A stretch of 64,000 nt of DNA from Hyphomicrobiales bacterium (GTDB lineage: Bacteria > Pseudomonadota > Alphaproteobacteria > Rhizobiales > Beijerinckiaceae), in NCBI GenBank assembly GCA_930633495.1, contig CAKNFJ010000001.1, positions 2,493,501-2,557,500 on the forward strand, written 5' to 3'. A program made the position numbers and the translations under genes. The notes under the pieces were generated by a model. It had not been told where the DNA came from. It searched no databases and saw only the letters and a list, made by a program, of their open reading frames with translations. Positions 37,006-45,304 of this stretch are shown piece by piece. Within the stretch, counting starts at the first letter, position 1, and each line of letters begins with the position of its first letter.

Positions 37006-38742
37006 TCAATCCCCGATCGCCACGCCTTCGCGGCGGCCGTCGGCGCCGCCCAAAAAGCCTTCCGGCGTCTTGACGATGGCCTGCGTGCCCGAGGTCATCT
37101 CCAGCAGCCGAACCTCGTGGCCCTTCGCTTCCAGTGCCGCCTTCCAGGCTTCGGCTTCGGTGCCTTTCTCCAGTTCGGTCGGGCCGTTGCGGCTGCCGAA
37201 ATTGCCGAAATCGACCGCTTGTTGCGGATCCATCTTCCAGTCGAGCAGGGCGACCAGGGTCTTGCCGACATAGCCGATGATCTGGCTGCCGCCGGGCGAG
37301 CCGACGACGGCGTAGAGCCGGCCGAAGGCGTCGAAGACCAGTGTTGGCGCCATCGAGGAGCGGGGCCGCTTGCCCGCCTCGACGCGATTGGCGACAGGCT
37401 TGCCGTCCTCCTCCGGCGCGAAGTTGAAGTCGGTCATCTCGTTGTTGAGCAGGAAGCCGCCTCCGGTCATCAGGCGCGAGCCGAAGCCGTCCTCGATCGT
37501 CGTGGTCATGGCGACGGCATTGCCGTCGGCATCGACCACCGAGATATGGCTGGTTCCGTTCTCGATGCCGTCGGACGGTGCGAGGAGCCCTGCGCGCCGA
37601 TGCGGCGGGTCGCCCGGCTTGGCGCGGCCCATCGAGCGCTCCGGGCTGATCAGGCCGGCGCGGGAGCGGATATAGTCCCGGTCGATCAGGCCGCGCACCG
37701 GCACATTGATGAAGGCGGGATCGGCGAGATAGAGCGCCCGGTCGGCGAAGGCGAGGCGACCCGCCTCGCTGAACCAATGGGCCGCCTCGGCTCCGGGGCC
37801 CATGCGGCGGAGATCCTGCCCCTCCAGAGCCCCCAGCATCTGCTGGATCGCGACGGCGCCCGAGCTCGGCGGGCCCATGCCGCAGAGGCGCCAGATGCGG
37901 TAGCTGCCGCAGACCGGCTCGCGTTCCTCGATCTTGTAGCCGGCGAGATCGGCGAGCGTCATGTCGCCGGGATTGCTCGGGTGGCTGGTGACGGTCGCCA
38001 CTATGTCCTCGGCGATCGGCCCCTCATAGAGCGCTTTCGCGCCCTGGGACGCGACTGCGCGCAGGGTCGTGGCGAAGGCAGGATTCTTGAGGATGCTGCC
38101 GACAGCCTTCGGCTTGCCGTCCGGTTCATAGAAATAGGCGGCGGCGAGCGCATTCTTCGGCAGGTCGCGTTCGGCCGCGAGCAGTCCGTTGAGGCGCGGC
38201 GAGACGGCGAAGCCGTCCTCCGCCAGCTTCAGCGCCGGCGCGATGACATCCACCCAGGGCAGCTTGCCCCAGCGGCGATGCGCGTCTTCCAGCAGCCTCA
38301 GCGTGCCCGGCACGCCGACGGAACGGCCGCCGATCACGGCCTCGCGAAACGGCATCGGCTTGCCGTCCCGCATGAAGCGATCGGGTTTGGCTGCGGCCGG
38401 CGCGGTCTCGCGGCCGTCGAGCGTCGTCACCTTGCGCGCCGCCTCGTCCCAATGGACGAAGAAGGAGCCGCCGCCGATGCCGGAGCTCTGCGGCTCGACC
38501 AGATTGAGCACGAGCTGGATGGCGATGGCCGCATCCGTCGCGCTGCCGCCGGCGCGCAGGATGTCGCGCCCGGCCGACGCGGCCAGCGGGTTGGCAGCGG
38601 CCGCCATGAAGCGCTGGGCGGTGCCGAGTGCCTTGAGGCTGCGTCCGGTCGCGGCTTCGGGCGCGGGGGCGAGCGGCTGGGCGGTCGCGAACGGGGCTGT
38701 CAGCAGGGCCGCGATCAGCGGCAGGAGGAAGGGCAGACGCAT
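37006..38742 (-). CDS. ggt: Gamma-glutamyltransferase
   Basis: 578 residues with a signal peptide (about 1-21, ending TAPFATA), placing it in the periplasm. The precursor self-cleaves at the Thr of ENGTSHISVVDADGNAVAMT (about residue 394), which becomes the nucleophile of the small subunit. Supporting motifs are SGIGGGSFFVHWD, YKIEEREPVCGSYR, GPPSSGAVAIQQML and NNEMTDF. The enzyme cleaves glutathione and other gamma-glutamyl compounds. It is divergent from lemA. Confidence 0.95.
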   Translation of the reverse strand: MRLPFLLPLIAALLTAPFATAQPLAPAPEAATGRSLKALGTAQRFMAAAANPLAASAGRDILRAGGSATDAAIAIQLVLNLVEPQSSGIGGGSFFVHWDEAARKVTTLDGRETAPAAAKPDRFMRDGKPMPFREAVIGGRSVGVPGTLRLLEDAHRRWGKLPWVDVIAPALKLAEDGFAVSPRLNGLLAAERDLPKNALAAAYFYEPDGKPKAVGSILKNPAFATTLRAVASQGAKALYEGPIAEDIVATVTSHPSNPGDMTLADLAGYKIEEREPVCGSYRIWRLCGMGPPSSGAVAIQQMLGALEGQDLRRMGPGAEAAHWFSEAGRLAFADRALYLADPAFINVPVRGLIDRDYIRSRAGLISPERSMGRAKPGDPPHRRAGLLAPSDGIENGTSHISVVDADGNAVAMTTTIEDGFGSRLMTGGGFLLNNEMTDFNFAPEEDGKPVANRVEAGKRPRSSMAPTLVFDAFGRLYAVVGSPGGSQIIGYVGKTLVALLDWKMDPQQAVDFGNFGSRNGPTELEKGTEAEAWKAALEAKGHEVRLLEMTSGTQAIVKTPEGFLGGADGRREGVAIGD

Positions 38743-38868
38743 GGCTCATCTCCAGGGACGCGCGCAGGATAGGCCATTCGTCGCGGCCTGACAGCTTGGA
38801 CCAGCGCCCGACGGCGGGTAGAGTTCCGAATCGAGACCGTAGTGACGGTGCCAAAAGGGGTTTTCGGC

Positions 38869-39471
38869 ATGTCGTTTTCAGCCCATCTCCGCCGCCCGTT
38901 CGCGTGGCTCGTCCTCGGCCTTGTCGGCATGGCGCTTGCCGGCTGCGGCTACAACAACGTGCCGACGCTGGAAGAGCGAGCAAAGGCGGCCTGGTCCGAG
39001 GTGCAGAACCAGTATCAGCGCCGGGCCGACCTGATTCCCAATCTCGTCGAGACCGTGAAGGGCTATGCGGCGCAGGAGCGCGACGTGCTGACGGCGGTGA
39101 TCGAGGCCCGCGCCAGGGCGACGCAGGTCAAGGTCGACGCCTCCACGATCAACGACCCGGCGAAGTTCAAGGAATTCCAGGATGCGCAGAATCAGCTGAC
39201 CGGCGCGCTCGGGCGCCTGCTCGTCACGGTCGAGCGCTATCCGGAGCTAAAGTCCAACCAGAACTTCCTCGCCCTGCAATCGCAGCTCGAAGGCACCGAG
39301 AACCGGGTCGCCGTGGCGCGACGCGACTATATCCAGGCGGTTCAGGCCTTCAACACCGAGATCCGCACCTTCCCGGGCGTGATCTGGGCGAAGCTGTTCT
39401 GGGGCGCCAAGCCAATGGAGACCTTCACGGCGACGGCCGGCGCCGAACGGCCGCCCGCGGTGAAGTTCTGA
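38869..39471 (+). CDS. lemA: LemA family lipoprotein
   Basis: 200 residues from ATG 38869. The lipobox in GMALAGCGYNNVP marks it as a lipoprotein. The LemA domain follows: WSEVQNQYQRRADLIPNLVETVKGYAAQERDVLTAVIEARA, then QNQLTGALGRLLVTVERYPELKSNQNFLALQSQLEGTENRVAVAR and FPGVIWA. The structure is a bundle of long helices at the membrane. The role is unclear. Two TPM-domain genes follow on the same strand, the neighbourhood seen for lemA in many genomes. Confidence 0.93.
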   Translation: MSFSAHLRRPFAWLVLGLVGMALAGCGYNNVPTLEERAKAAWSEVQNQYQRRADLIPNLVETVKGYAAQERDVLTAVIEARARATQVKVDASTINDPAKFKEFQDAQNQLTGALGRLLVTVERYPELKSNQNFLALQSQLEGTENRVAVARRDYIQAVQAFNTEIRTFPGVIWAKLFWGAKPMETFTATAGAERPPAVKF

Positions 39472-39504
39472 GATCGCCGACCGAGCGCGGGTGATGTCGA
39501 CAAG

Positions 39505-39583
39505 GTCGTCATGCCCGGGCCTGACCCGGGCATCTCATGCCGGAGATTCTCGGGCCTGCGCTTCGCTTCGTCCGAGGATGACG
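39505..39583. repeat. Intergenic palindrome overlapping the start of the first TPM gene
   Basis: GGTCGTCATGCCCGGG with CCCGGGCATCTCATG forms the left hairpin and GGGCCTGCGCTTCG with the final CCGAGGATGACGG the right half. The last bases, GATGACGG, contain the ATG of the downstream gene. Confidence 0.75.
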
Positions 39584-40375
39584 GTGCTGCATGCGGTTGC
39601 GCTTCTGCTGCTTCTGCTCTGGAGTCACCTCGCCCTCGCCGCCGATCCCTCCTATCCCGCCCTGACCGGCCGCGTCGTCGACGGCGCGAACCTGCTCGCG
39701 CCCGATGCGCGGCAGCGGATCGAGGACAAGCTCAAGGCGCATGAGGACAAGACCTCCGATCAGGTCGTGGTCGCGACCGTGCCGTCGCTGCAGGACGTCA
39801 CGGTCGAGGATTTCGCCAACGGCCTGTTCCGGCGCTGGAAGCTCGGCGAGAAGGCCAGGAACAACGGCGTCCTGCTGATCGTCGCGCCGAAGGAACGCAA
39901 GGTCCGCATCGAGGTCGGCTATGGTCTCGAAGGCGCGCTGACCGACGCGCTGTCCAAGGTCATTATCACCACCGCGATCGCGCCGAAGTTCAAGACCGGG
40001 GATTTCGCCGGCGGCATCGAGGCGGGCGTCGATGCCATCCTGACCATTCTGGCGGGCGATGCCGAGGAGTGGCAGCGCCGTGCCGAGGTCCGCTCCGACG
40101 AGAGCTCGCTGGGCGAGGACATCGCCGTGATCATCGCGATGGTCTTCATCTTTCTGTTCATCGTCGCCTTCCTGCGCGGCTTGAGCCAGCAGGGCGGCGT
40201 GCGCCGGCACCGCCTGCGCAACGGGCAGTGGGTGACGCTGCCGCAGAGCACGGGCTGGAACACGGGTTCCGGTTCGGGCTGGAGCGGTGGCGGCGGTGGC
40301 GGATGGAGCTCGGGCGGCGGCTTCTCGGGTGGTGGTGGCTCCTCCGGTGGGGGCGGGGCTTCGGGAGACTGGTGA
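39578..40375 (+). CDS. TPM domain membrane protein (YgcG type)
   Basis: 265 residues from ATG 39578. Signal peptide LHAVALLLLLLWSHLALA, then the TPM phosphatase-like domain (about 25-160): GRVVDGANLLAPDARQRIEDKLKAHEDKTSDQVVVATVPSLQD, FRRWKLGEKARNNGVLLIVAPKERKVRIEVGYGLEG. One membrane span (IAVIIAMVFIFLFIVAFLRG) is followed by a Gly/Ser-rich tail (about 225-262). The tail is the typical low-complexity end of the family. It overlaps the start of the second TPM gene. Confidence 0.9.
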   Translation: MTVLHAVALLLLLLWSHLALAADPSYPALTGRVVDGANLLAPDARQRIEDKLKAHEDKTSDQVVVATVPSLQDVTVEDFANGLFRRWKLGEKARNNGVLLIVAPKERKVRIEVGYGLEGALTDALSKVIITTAIAPKFKTGDFAGGIEAGVDAILTILAGDAEEWQRRAEVRSDESSLGEDIAVIIAMVFIFLFIVAFLRGLSQQGGVRRHRLRNGQWVTLPQSTGWNTGSGSGWSGGGGGGWSSGGGFSGGGGSSGGGGASGDW

Positions 40376-40980
40376 TGGATGCCGCCGACAGGGACGCGAT
40401 CGCGGAAGCCGTGCGCCGGGCCGAAAGCCGGACCGCCGGAGAGATCGTGGTGGTGATCGAACGCGCCGCCGCAAGCTACCGCAACGTGCCGGTGCTGATG
40501 GCGCTGACGCTTGCGCTGTTCGTGCCGTGGCCGCTGCTGTCGTTCACCGCGATCAGCGCCCAGCGCATCTTCATGATCCAGCTGTTCTGCGCCGTGCTGC
40601 TGCTGGCGGGGCTGCTCTGGCACGGGCGCGGCGGGCGTTTCGTGCCGGGCTTCGTCAAGCGCCGGCGGGCGCATGAGGCGGCGCTGCGCGAATTCACGGC
40701 ACGCGGCCTGACCCGGACCACGGGGCGCACCGGCGTGCTGCTCTACATCGCCTTGCAGGAGCGCTATGCCGAGGTCCTGGCCGATACCGGGATCGACGGC
40801 TTGGTAACCCAGGACACCTGGAGCGGCATCATCGAGCCGCTGCTTGCGGCTGCGCGGGAGGAGAGGCTCACCGAAGGGCTGATCAAGGCGGTCGACAGCG
40901 TGGGCGCCGTGCTCGCGCAGCATGCTCCGCCGGTGCCGGGCGACATCGACGAGCTGTCCAACAACGTCATTCTGCTCTGA
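40375..40980 (+). CDS. Second TPM domain protein with internal membrane hairpin
   Basis: 201 residues, ATG at 40375 overlapping the preceding stop (TGATG). The TPM domain is interrupted: the first part, RDAIAEAVRRAESRTAGEIVVVIE, is followed by two membrane spans (about 40-80), then RRRAHEAALREFTARGLTRTTGRTGVLLYIALQERYAEVLADTGI, the remaining TPM core. There is no signal peptide. It is the DUF-like short partner found behind lemA-tpm in many proteobacteria. Function is unknown. Confidence 0.85.
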   Translation: MDAADRDAIAEAVRRAESRTAGEIVVVIERAAASYRNVPVLMALTLALFVPWPLLSFTAISAQRIFMIQLFCAVLLLAGLLWHGRGGRFVPGFVKRRRAHEAALREFTARGLTRTTGRTGVLLYIALQERYAEVLADTGIDGLVTQDTWSGIIEPLLAAAREERLTEGLIKAVDSVGAVLAQHAPPVPGDIDELSNNVILL

Positions 40981-41004
40981 GGCAGGATCTCCGGCAGGCG
41001 GCCT

Positions 41005-41772
41005 TCAGCGCGTTGCCGGGCCTTTGGCGGCGGCCAGGATGGCGCCGGGCATCGTGTAGCCGTGCTTGCCCGGCCGCTCGGCCTGGATGATGACGACATA
41101 GCCGTCGGCTTCCGGCGCCTGCGTCACGTTGAGCGGAGCGGTGAGGGTCGCATCCTTGCCGTCCCAGTCGCCGACACGGACCATGCCGCGCACGACATTG
41201 GCGTAGGTCAGGGTCTTGCCCTGATTCTCGCCGCGCGTGATCGGTACGATCGCCTGATGCGTCGTCGGCAAGACCCAGATTCCGGCGGCCTCCTCGGTCG
41301 CGGTTCCGGTCGGCGAGACCTTGATCTGGAGATTGCCGTTCTCTTCCTTCAATGCCAGCTTCGCGACGAAGCCGGTGGCGGCAAACTGGTTCACCGCCTT
41401 CTCGATCTCGCTTTTCTCCGAGCCGACCGCATGGGAGGCGCCGCTGATGACGACTTGCGGCGTGTAGACCTGCCCGTCGCCGCGGGACTTGGCATACAGC
41501 TTCTGGCGCTTCGCGAAGGAATCCTTGCCGAGCGTGTCCTTCCAGCCGAGATAGTCCCAATAGGTCACGGGCAGCGTCAGCGCGATCAGCTCCGGATTCT
41601 TCGCCAGCTCGACGACGAGCGCATCGGCCGGCGGGCAGGAGGAGCAGCCCTGGCTGGTGAAGAGCTCCACCACGGCCTTCGGCGGCTTCGCGGCCGGTTG
41701 CGCGAGCGCCATCGTCACATCGATGAGGATGGCGGCGACCGTCGCGGCGGAGTGGCGCAGGGCGGGGGACAT
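41005..41772 (-). CDS. DUF1223 thioredoxin-like periplasmic protein
   Basis: 255 residues. A signal peptide (about 1-24) precedes VVELFTSQGCSSCPPADALV, a thioredoxin-like CxxC (GCSSCPP), and YWDYLGWKDTLGKDSFAKRQKLYA, both diagnostic of DUF1223. VYTPQVVISGASHAVGSE is the cis-Pro region. The second half is a beta-rich domain of unknown role. Likely secreted to the periplasm and able to do thiol chemistry, but the substrate is unknown. It precedes the lipid A cluster genes on the same strand, with 68 bp to lpxXL. Confidence 0.9.
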   Translation of the reverse strand: MSPALRHSAATVAAILIDVTMALAQPAAKPPKAVVELFTSQGCSSCPPADALVVELAKNPELIALTLPVTYWDYLGWKDTLGKDSFAKRQKLYAKSRGDGQVYTPQVVISGASHAVGSEKSEIEKAVNQFAATGFVAKLALKEENGNLQIKVSPTGTATEEAAGIWVLPTTHQAIVPITRGENQGKTLTYANVVRGMVRVGDWDGKDATLTAPLNVTQAPEADGYVVIIQAERPGKHGYTMPGAILAAAKGPATR

Positions 41773-41840
41773 GATCTCGACTTTGAGGGCGATTTATTTT
41801 CCGGAGGTTACCAAAGCCAGCAATCCGTCCGATAGGGAAA

Positions 41841-42821
41841 TCACGTTGCCTTGAAAACGGGCACGGTCGCGCTGGCGTGATCGAAAGCTTCGCGCGCGGC
41901 GGCTGAGATCATGTTGGGCCGCCAGCGGCGATGCATCCAGAGCCATTGCTCGGGGTATTCGCGCACCCAGCCCTCGACGACGGCCGTCATCATCGCCATC
42001 GCGCCCTGCACGTCGATTTCGCCATTGGCGTCGCGCGGCAGGTCGAGCGGCGGCGTCAATTCCAGCCGGAAGCGGTGATTGGGCAGGCGGATGACGCGCA
42101 CGCCATGGACCGGGCATTCGAAGCGCTTGGCGAACTTGCCCATGATCGGATTGGTCAGCGCTGGGCGGCCGAAGAAGGGCACGACGACGCCACGGGTGAA
42201 ATGCTGGTCGATCAGCATGCCAAGATGGCCGCCATTCTCCAGCACGCCCTGCATGGCGAAGGCCGCGCCCTGCTTGGCGGCGGCGAGCCCGCCCATCGCG
42301 CCGGAGCGGATCTCGTGGACGACGGCGGCGATCGCGGGATCGTTGGGCGCCCGGAAGACCGCAGTGGTCTCCAGATCATAGGTCTGCGCGCAGATCGCCG
42401 GCAGTTCCCAGTTGGCGAGATGGGTCGAGAAGATCAGGCCGGGCTTCTCGTCATCCTTGAGCGCGATGAAATGCTCGATGCCCTTCACCTCGACGCGCGA
42501 AGGCCTGTCGGGGTTGTGATAGTCGTAGTCGAAGAGCGCCTTGAGGTTGGCGTATTCGCCGGCGACGCGGCCGAGATTCTCCCAAGCGCCGCGCGCGATG
42601 CGTTTCACCTCCGCCTCGCCCTTCTCGGGAAAGGCGGCGCGGATATTGGCCAGCGCGACGCGGTTGACCGGGATCAGCGGGCTCGCTGTGCGCAACAACC
42701 AGCCGCCCAGATCGCTGGCGCGCTCGGGACCGAGCATGCGCAGGAACGCGAACAGGGTGCGGATCATGCCGATCATCACCGCGGCGCCGGCGCGCGCGGC
42801 GATAGCCTTCAATCGTCTCAA
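41841..42821 (-). CDS. lpxXL: Lipid A very-long-chain (C28) acyltransferase, LpxXL type
   Basis: 326 residues from a TTG at 42821 with AGGA in the right place upstream; the family start fits (LRRLKAIAARAGAAV). The acyltransferase HX4E box is STHLANWELP, and later motifs are DQHFTRGVVVPFFGRPA and EQWLWMHRRW. The protein belongs to the LpxL/HtrB fold. Location at the end of the acpXL gene cluster indicates that it moves the 27-hydroxyoctacosanoyl chain from AcpXL to lipid A. One membrane anchor near the N-terminus is expected. Confidence 0.88.
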   Translation of the reverse strand: MRRLKAIAARAGAAVMIGMIRTLFAFLRMLGPERASDLGGWLLRTASPLIPVNRVALANIRAAFPEKGEAEVKRIARGAWENLGRVAGEYANLKALFDYDYHNPDRPSRVEVKGIEHFIALKDDEKPGLIFSTHLANWELPAICAQTYDLETTAVFRAPNDPAIAAVVHEIRSGAMGGLAAAKQGAAFAMQGVLENGGHLGMLIDQHFTRGVVVPFFGRPALTNPIMGKFAKRFECPVHGVRVIRLPNHRFRLELTPPLDLPRDANGEIDVQGAMAMMTAVVEGWVREYPEQWLWMHRRWRPNMISAAAREAFDHASATVPVFKAT

Positions 42822-42930
42822 GGTCGGTCCTGCCTGAAACGCCCGTGCCGAGAGCAAGACCGGGCCTTGAACGGGCGATCTGGGGCAGGAACGCGCTCGC
42901 GTCAAGTCTTTGACCGGAAACAGGTCCCGA

Positions 42931-43953
42931 TCAGAAGGCGATGACGACCTTTCCGAAGACCTGGCGACCCTCGATCCGGGCGAGGCCCTTCTCGAATTCG
43001 GCGAGCGGGAAGACCGAATCGATCACCGGCTTCATGCCGCCGGCCATCTTCTCCAGCGACTGCGCGATATTCTCGATGCGGCAGCCGAAGGAGCCGGTGA
43101 TCCGATATTGCTGCTGGAAGAGCTGCATCAGGTTGATCGTGGCCGAGGGGCCGGAGGTCGCGCCGCAGGTGACGAGCCGGCCGCCACGCTTCAGGCAGAG
43201 CAGCGAGCCGTTCCAGGTGTCGGCACCGACATGCTCGAAGACGACGTCGACGCCCTTGCGGCCGGTGAGCTTGCGCACCACGCCCTCGAAGCGGTCCTCG
43301 CGGTAATTGATGACGTGGTCGGCGCCGAGTGCCTTGGCTTTGGCGCCCTTCTCGTCGTCGCCGACGGTCGTGTAGACCGTGCAGCCGATCGCCTTGGCCA
43401 TCAGGATCGCGGCCGTGCCGATGCCCGAGCCGCCGGCATGGACGAGCACGGATTCACCGGGCTCCAGCTTCGCATTGTCGAACAGCATGTGCTGGACCGT
43501 GCCGAAGCCGATCGGCGCGCAGGCGGCGTCCTCGAAGGAGACTCCCTTCGGCGCCTTGATGGTGAGGCGCGCCGGGCGGTTGAGCAATTCGCGGGCGAAG
43601 CCGTCGATATGGAAGCCCATGATCCCGGCGACGTTCTCGCAGAGATTGTCGCGGCCCTCGCGGCAGGCCTTGCACTGGCCGCAGGTATCGGCGCCATAGG
43701 CCGTGACGACATCGCCCGGCGCGAAGCCGGTCACGCCCTCGCCGACGCAGACGATCTCGCCGGCCGCCTCGACACCCGCCGCCTGCGGCATCTTGCGTTT
43801 GGCGAAGGCCATGCCGCGGAAGCCCCAGAGGTCGAGATAGTTGAGCCCGACCGCCTTGATGCGGATCTGCACCTCGCCCGGAGCGGGCGGCGGCGGCGGC
43901 TCGATTTCCTCGAGACGGAGGTCACGGTCGCCATGGAGCTGGAGGGAACGCAT
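42931..43953 (-). CDS. Zinc-binding dehydrogenase of the lipid A C28 cluster
   Basis: 340 residues, MDR fold. Cys residues in YGADTCGQCKACREGRDNLCENV bind the structural zinc, and GIMGFHIDGFAREL the catalytic region. The nucleotide motif is VHAGGSGIGTAAILMAKAIG. It corresponds to the alcohol dehydrogenase-like gene (adh2XL/fabXL) between fabF1 and lpxXL in Rhizobium, presumed to act in chain elongation or 27-hydroxylation of the VLCFA. The exact reaction is unproven. The toxin stop lies 16 bp upstream of this start. Confidence 0.86.
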   Translation of the reverse strand: MRSLQLHGDRDLRLEEIEPPPPPAPGEVQIRIKAVGLNYLDLWGFRGMAFAKRKMPQAAGVEAAGEIVCVGEGVTGFAPGDVVTAYGADTCGQCKACREGRDNLCENVAGIMGFHIDGFARELLNRPARLTIKAPKGVSFEDAACAPIGFGTVQHMLFDNAKLEPGESVLVHAGGSGIGTAAILMAKAIGCTVYTTVGDDEKGAKAKALGADHVINYREDRFEGVVRKLTGRKGVDVVFEHVGADTWNGSLLCLKRGGRLVTCGATSGPSATINLMQLFQQQYRITGSFGCRIENIAQSLEKMAGGMKPVIDSVFPLAEFEKGLARIEGRQVFGKVVIAF

Positions 43954-43969
43954 GAGGGTTCGGAGTCTT

Positions 43970-44254
43970 TCAGAGCTGGTCCGGCCATTGCCGGGAGGTA
44001 TGGATCACGGCGAGGATTTCGACGCGGCTATCGCGGACGCGGTAAGGCAGGATGTAGTTCGTGCCGGAGACCACGAGTTCGCGCGTTGCCTCGACCCGGC
44101 CCGGTCGGCCTATGGCAGGATGATCGGCGAGCACCTTGGCTGAAAGCCGGAGCTTTCGGGCCAGGGAAAGCGCTGCGGCCGGATTGAAATCAGCGATATG
44201 ATGGCCGATCTCGCGTAAGTCGTCTTTGGCGCGAGGCGTCCAGATCAGTTTCAT
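43970..44254 (-). CDS. ParE-type toxin inside the lipid A cluster
   Basis: 94 residues: WTPRAKDDLREIGHHIADFNPAAALSLARKL, HPAIGRPGRVEATRELVVSGTNYILPYRV, and the ParE C-terminus VEILAVIHTSRQWP. The family poisons gyrase (ParE) or ribosomes (RelE); the ending IHTSRQWP favours ParE. It overlaps the antitoxin by 4 bp (ATGA). It lies between fabG and the zinc dehydrogenase gene in the same direction, so the surrounding operon could read through it. Confidence 0.9.
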   Translation of the reverse strand: MKLIWTPRAKDDLREIGHHIADFNPAAALSLARKLRLSAKVLADHPAIGRPGRVEATRELVVSGTNYILPYRVRDSRVEILAVIHTSRQWPDQL

Positions 44255-44502
44255 CGAGCGGCATCAATCCGCGCTTGCAGTTCCGCCTCAATGGCGTCCA
44301 ACTCCTCCTCGGTCGCAAACTCACCACGATCGGCTTGGGCGATGCCTTCCTTGATCTTGGCGATCTGCCAAGCATTCAGTTCGACATAGTCCTGGATCGC
44401 TTTCGCCGCGATCCAGTTGCGCGAGCGGTCGGTGTCGGCGGCCAGCGCGTCGAGCTTGGCCAGCATCTCGTCGTCGAGGCGGATGGTGAAGGCTGCCGTC
44501 AT
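44251..44502 (-). CDS. Ribbon-helix-helix antitoxin, partner of the ParE toxin
   Basis: 83 residues. N-terminal RHH: AAFTIRLDDEMLAKLDALAADTDRSRNWIAAKAIQDYV; acidic C-terminal tail EIAQADRGEFATEEELDAIEAELQARIDAAR for toxin binding. Overlaps the toxin start. An inverted repeat lies directly in front of the ATG. Related in type, not in close sequence, to the antitoxin at 12395. Confidence 0.9.
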   Translation of the reverse strand: MTAAFTIRLDDEMLAKLDALAADTDRSRNWIAAKAIQDYVELNAWQIAKIKEGIAQADRGEFATEEELDAIEAELQARIDAAR

Positions 44503-44505
44503 GTC

Positions 44506-44530
44506 GGTTCACTCCGGTTCGAAGTGAACC
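44506..44530. promoter_or_regulatory. Probable operator of the lipid A-cluster toxin-antitoxin pair
   Basis: GGTTCACT (44506-44513) and AGTGAACC (44523-44530) form an 8-bp perfect dyad with a 9-bp spacer. It ends three bases from the antitoxin start and is the only non-coding stretch between fabG and the pair. Confidence 0.7.
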
Positions 44531-44557
44531 ATATCACGGACGACCGCCCCGGTCGAT

Positions 44558-45304
44558 TCAGCGATGCACGCCGAGCTGGGCGGTCAGGCCGCCATCGATC
44601 GGCAGCACGGTGCCGCTGATATAGGCGGCGGGCTCGCTCATCAGGAAGGCGGCGAGTCCGGCGACCTCGTCGGGCTTGGCGAAGCGGCCGGCTGGGATCT
44701 GTGCTTGCATCTTGTCGCGATAGGCGGCGTAGGGCGCCATCATGTCCGTGTCGACGAAGCCCGGCGCGATCACGTTGACGGTGACGCCGCGCTTTCCGGT
44801 CTCGACCGCCAGCGTCTTTGCGTAGGAGATCAGCGCGCCCTTGGAGGCGGCATAGGCAGCGTTGCCGGGGTTGCCGCGCAGAGCCGCGACGGAGCCGATC
44901 GCGACAATGCGGCCGGCGCGAGCGCGGATCATGTTGCGCATCAGGCTCTTGGCGAGGCGGGTGAAGGCCCAGAAATTGACCTGCATCGCCGCTTCGGCCT
45001 TGTCCTGCGCCATCATCGCGGCCAGCGAATCATAGGGTTGGCCGGCATTGTGGACGAGACCGAAATAGGTTTCGTCCTCGCGCGCTTCGCAGAAGGCGTC
45101 GAGCGTCTCCTTGTCGGACAGATCCAGCGGCAGCGCCGTGACCGCGCGGCCGGGGTGGGCCGCCGCGATCTCCGCTGCCAGCGCCTTCGCCTGTTCGGCG
45201 GAGGAGCGGAAGGTGAAATCGACATCGTGGCCGGCCGCTGCCAGCGCGCGAACGATGGCCGCGCCGACGCCCTTGGCGCCGCCGGTGACGAGAACCCTGG
45301 TCAT
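44558..45304 (-). CDS. 3-oxoacyl-ACP reductase (FabG-like SDR) of the lipid A cluster
   Basis: 248 residues from ATG 45304, overlapping the fabF1 stop. Cofactor motif TGGAKGVGAAIVRAL and TFRSS suggest NADPH use. Active site: IAIGSVAALRGNPGNAAYAASKGALI with Ser, Tyr-x-x-x-Lys, then VNVIAPGFVDTDM. The set beta-ketoacyl synthases, dehydratase and this reductase supplies three of the four elongation steps on AcpXL. An enoyl reductase would complete it; the neighbouring dehydrogenase is one candidate. Confidence 0.9.
   Translation of the reverse strand: MTRVLVTGGAKGVGAAIVRALAAAGHDVDFTFRSSAEQAKALAAEIAAAHPGRAVTALPLDLSDKETLDAFCEAREDETYFGLVHNAGQPYDSLAAMMAQDKAEAAMQVNFWAFTRLAKSLMRNMIRARAGRIVAIGSVAALRGNPGNAAYAASKGALISYAKTLAVETGKRGVTVNVIAPGFVDTDMMAPYAAYRDKMQAQIPAGRFAKPDEVAGLAAFLMSEPAAYISGTVLPIDGGLTAQLGVHR

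Noticed and set aside
39491..39577. Upstream extension of the first TPM protein
   Set aside because: The extra residues are a translation of the palindromic repeat and precede a perfect signal peptide.
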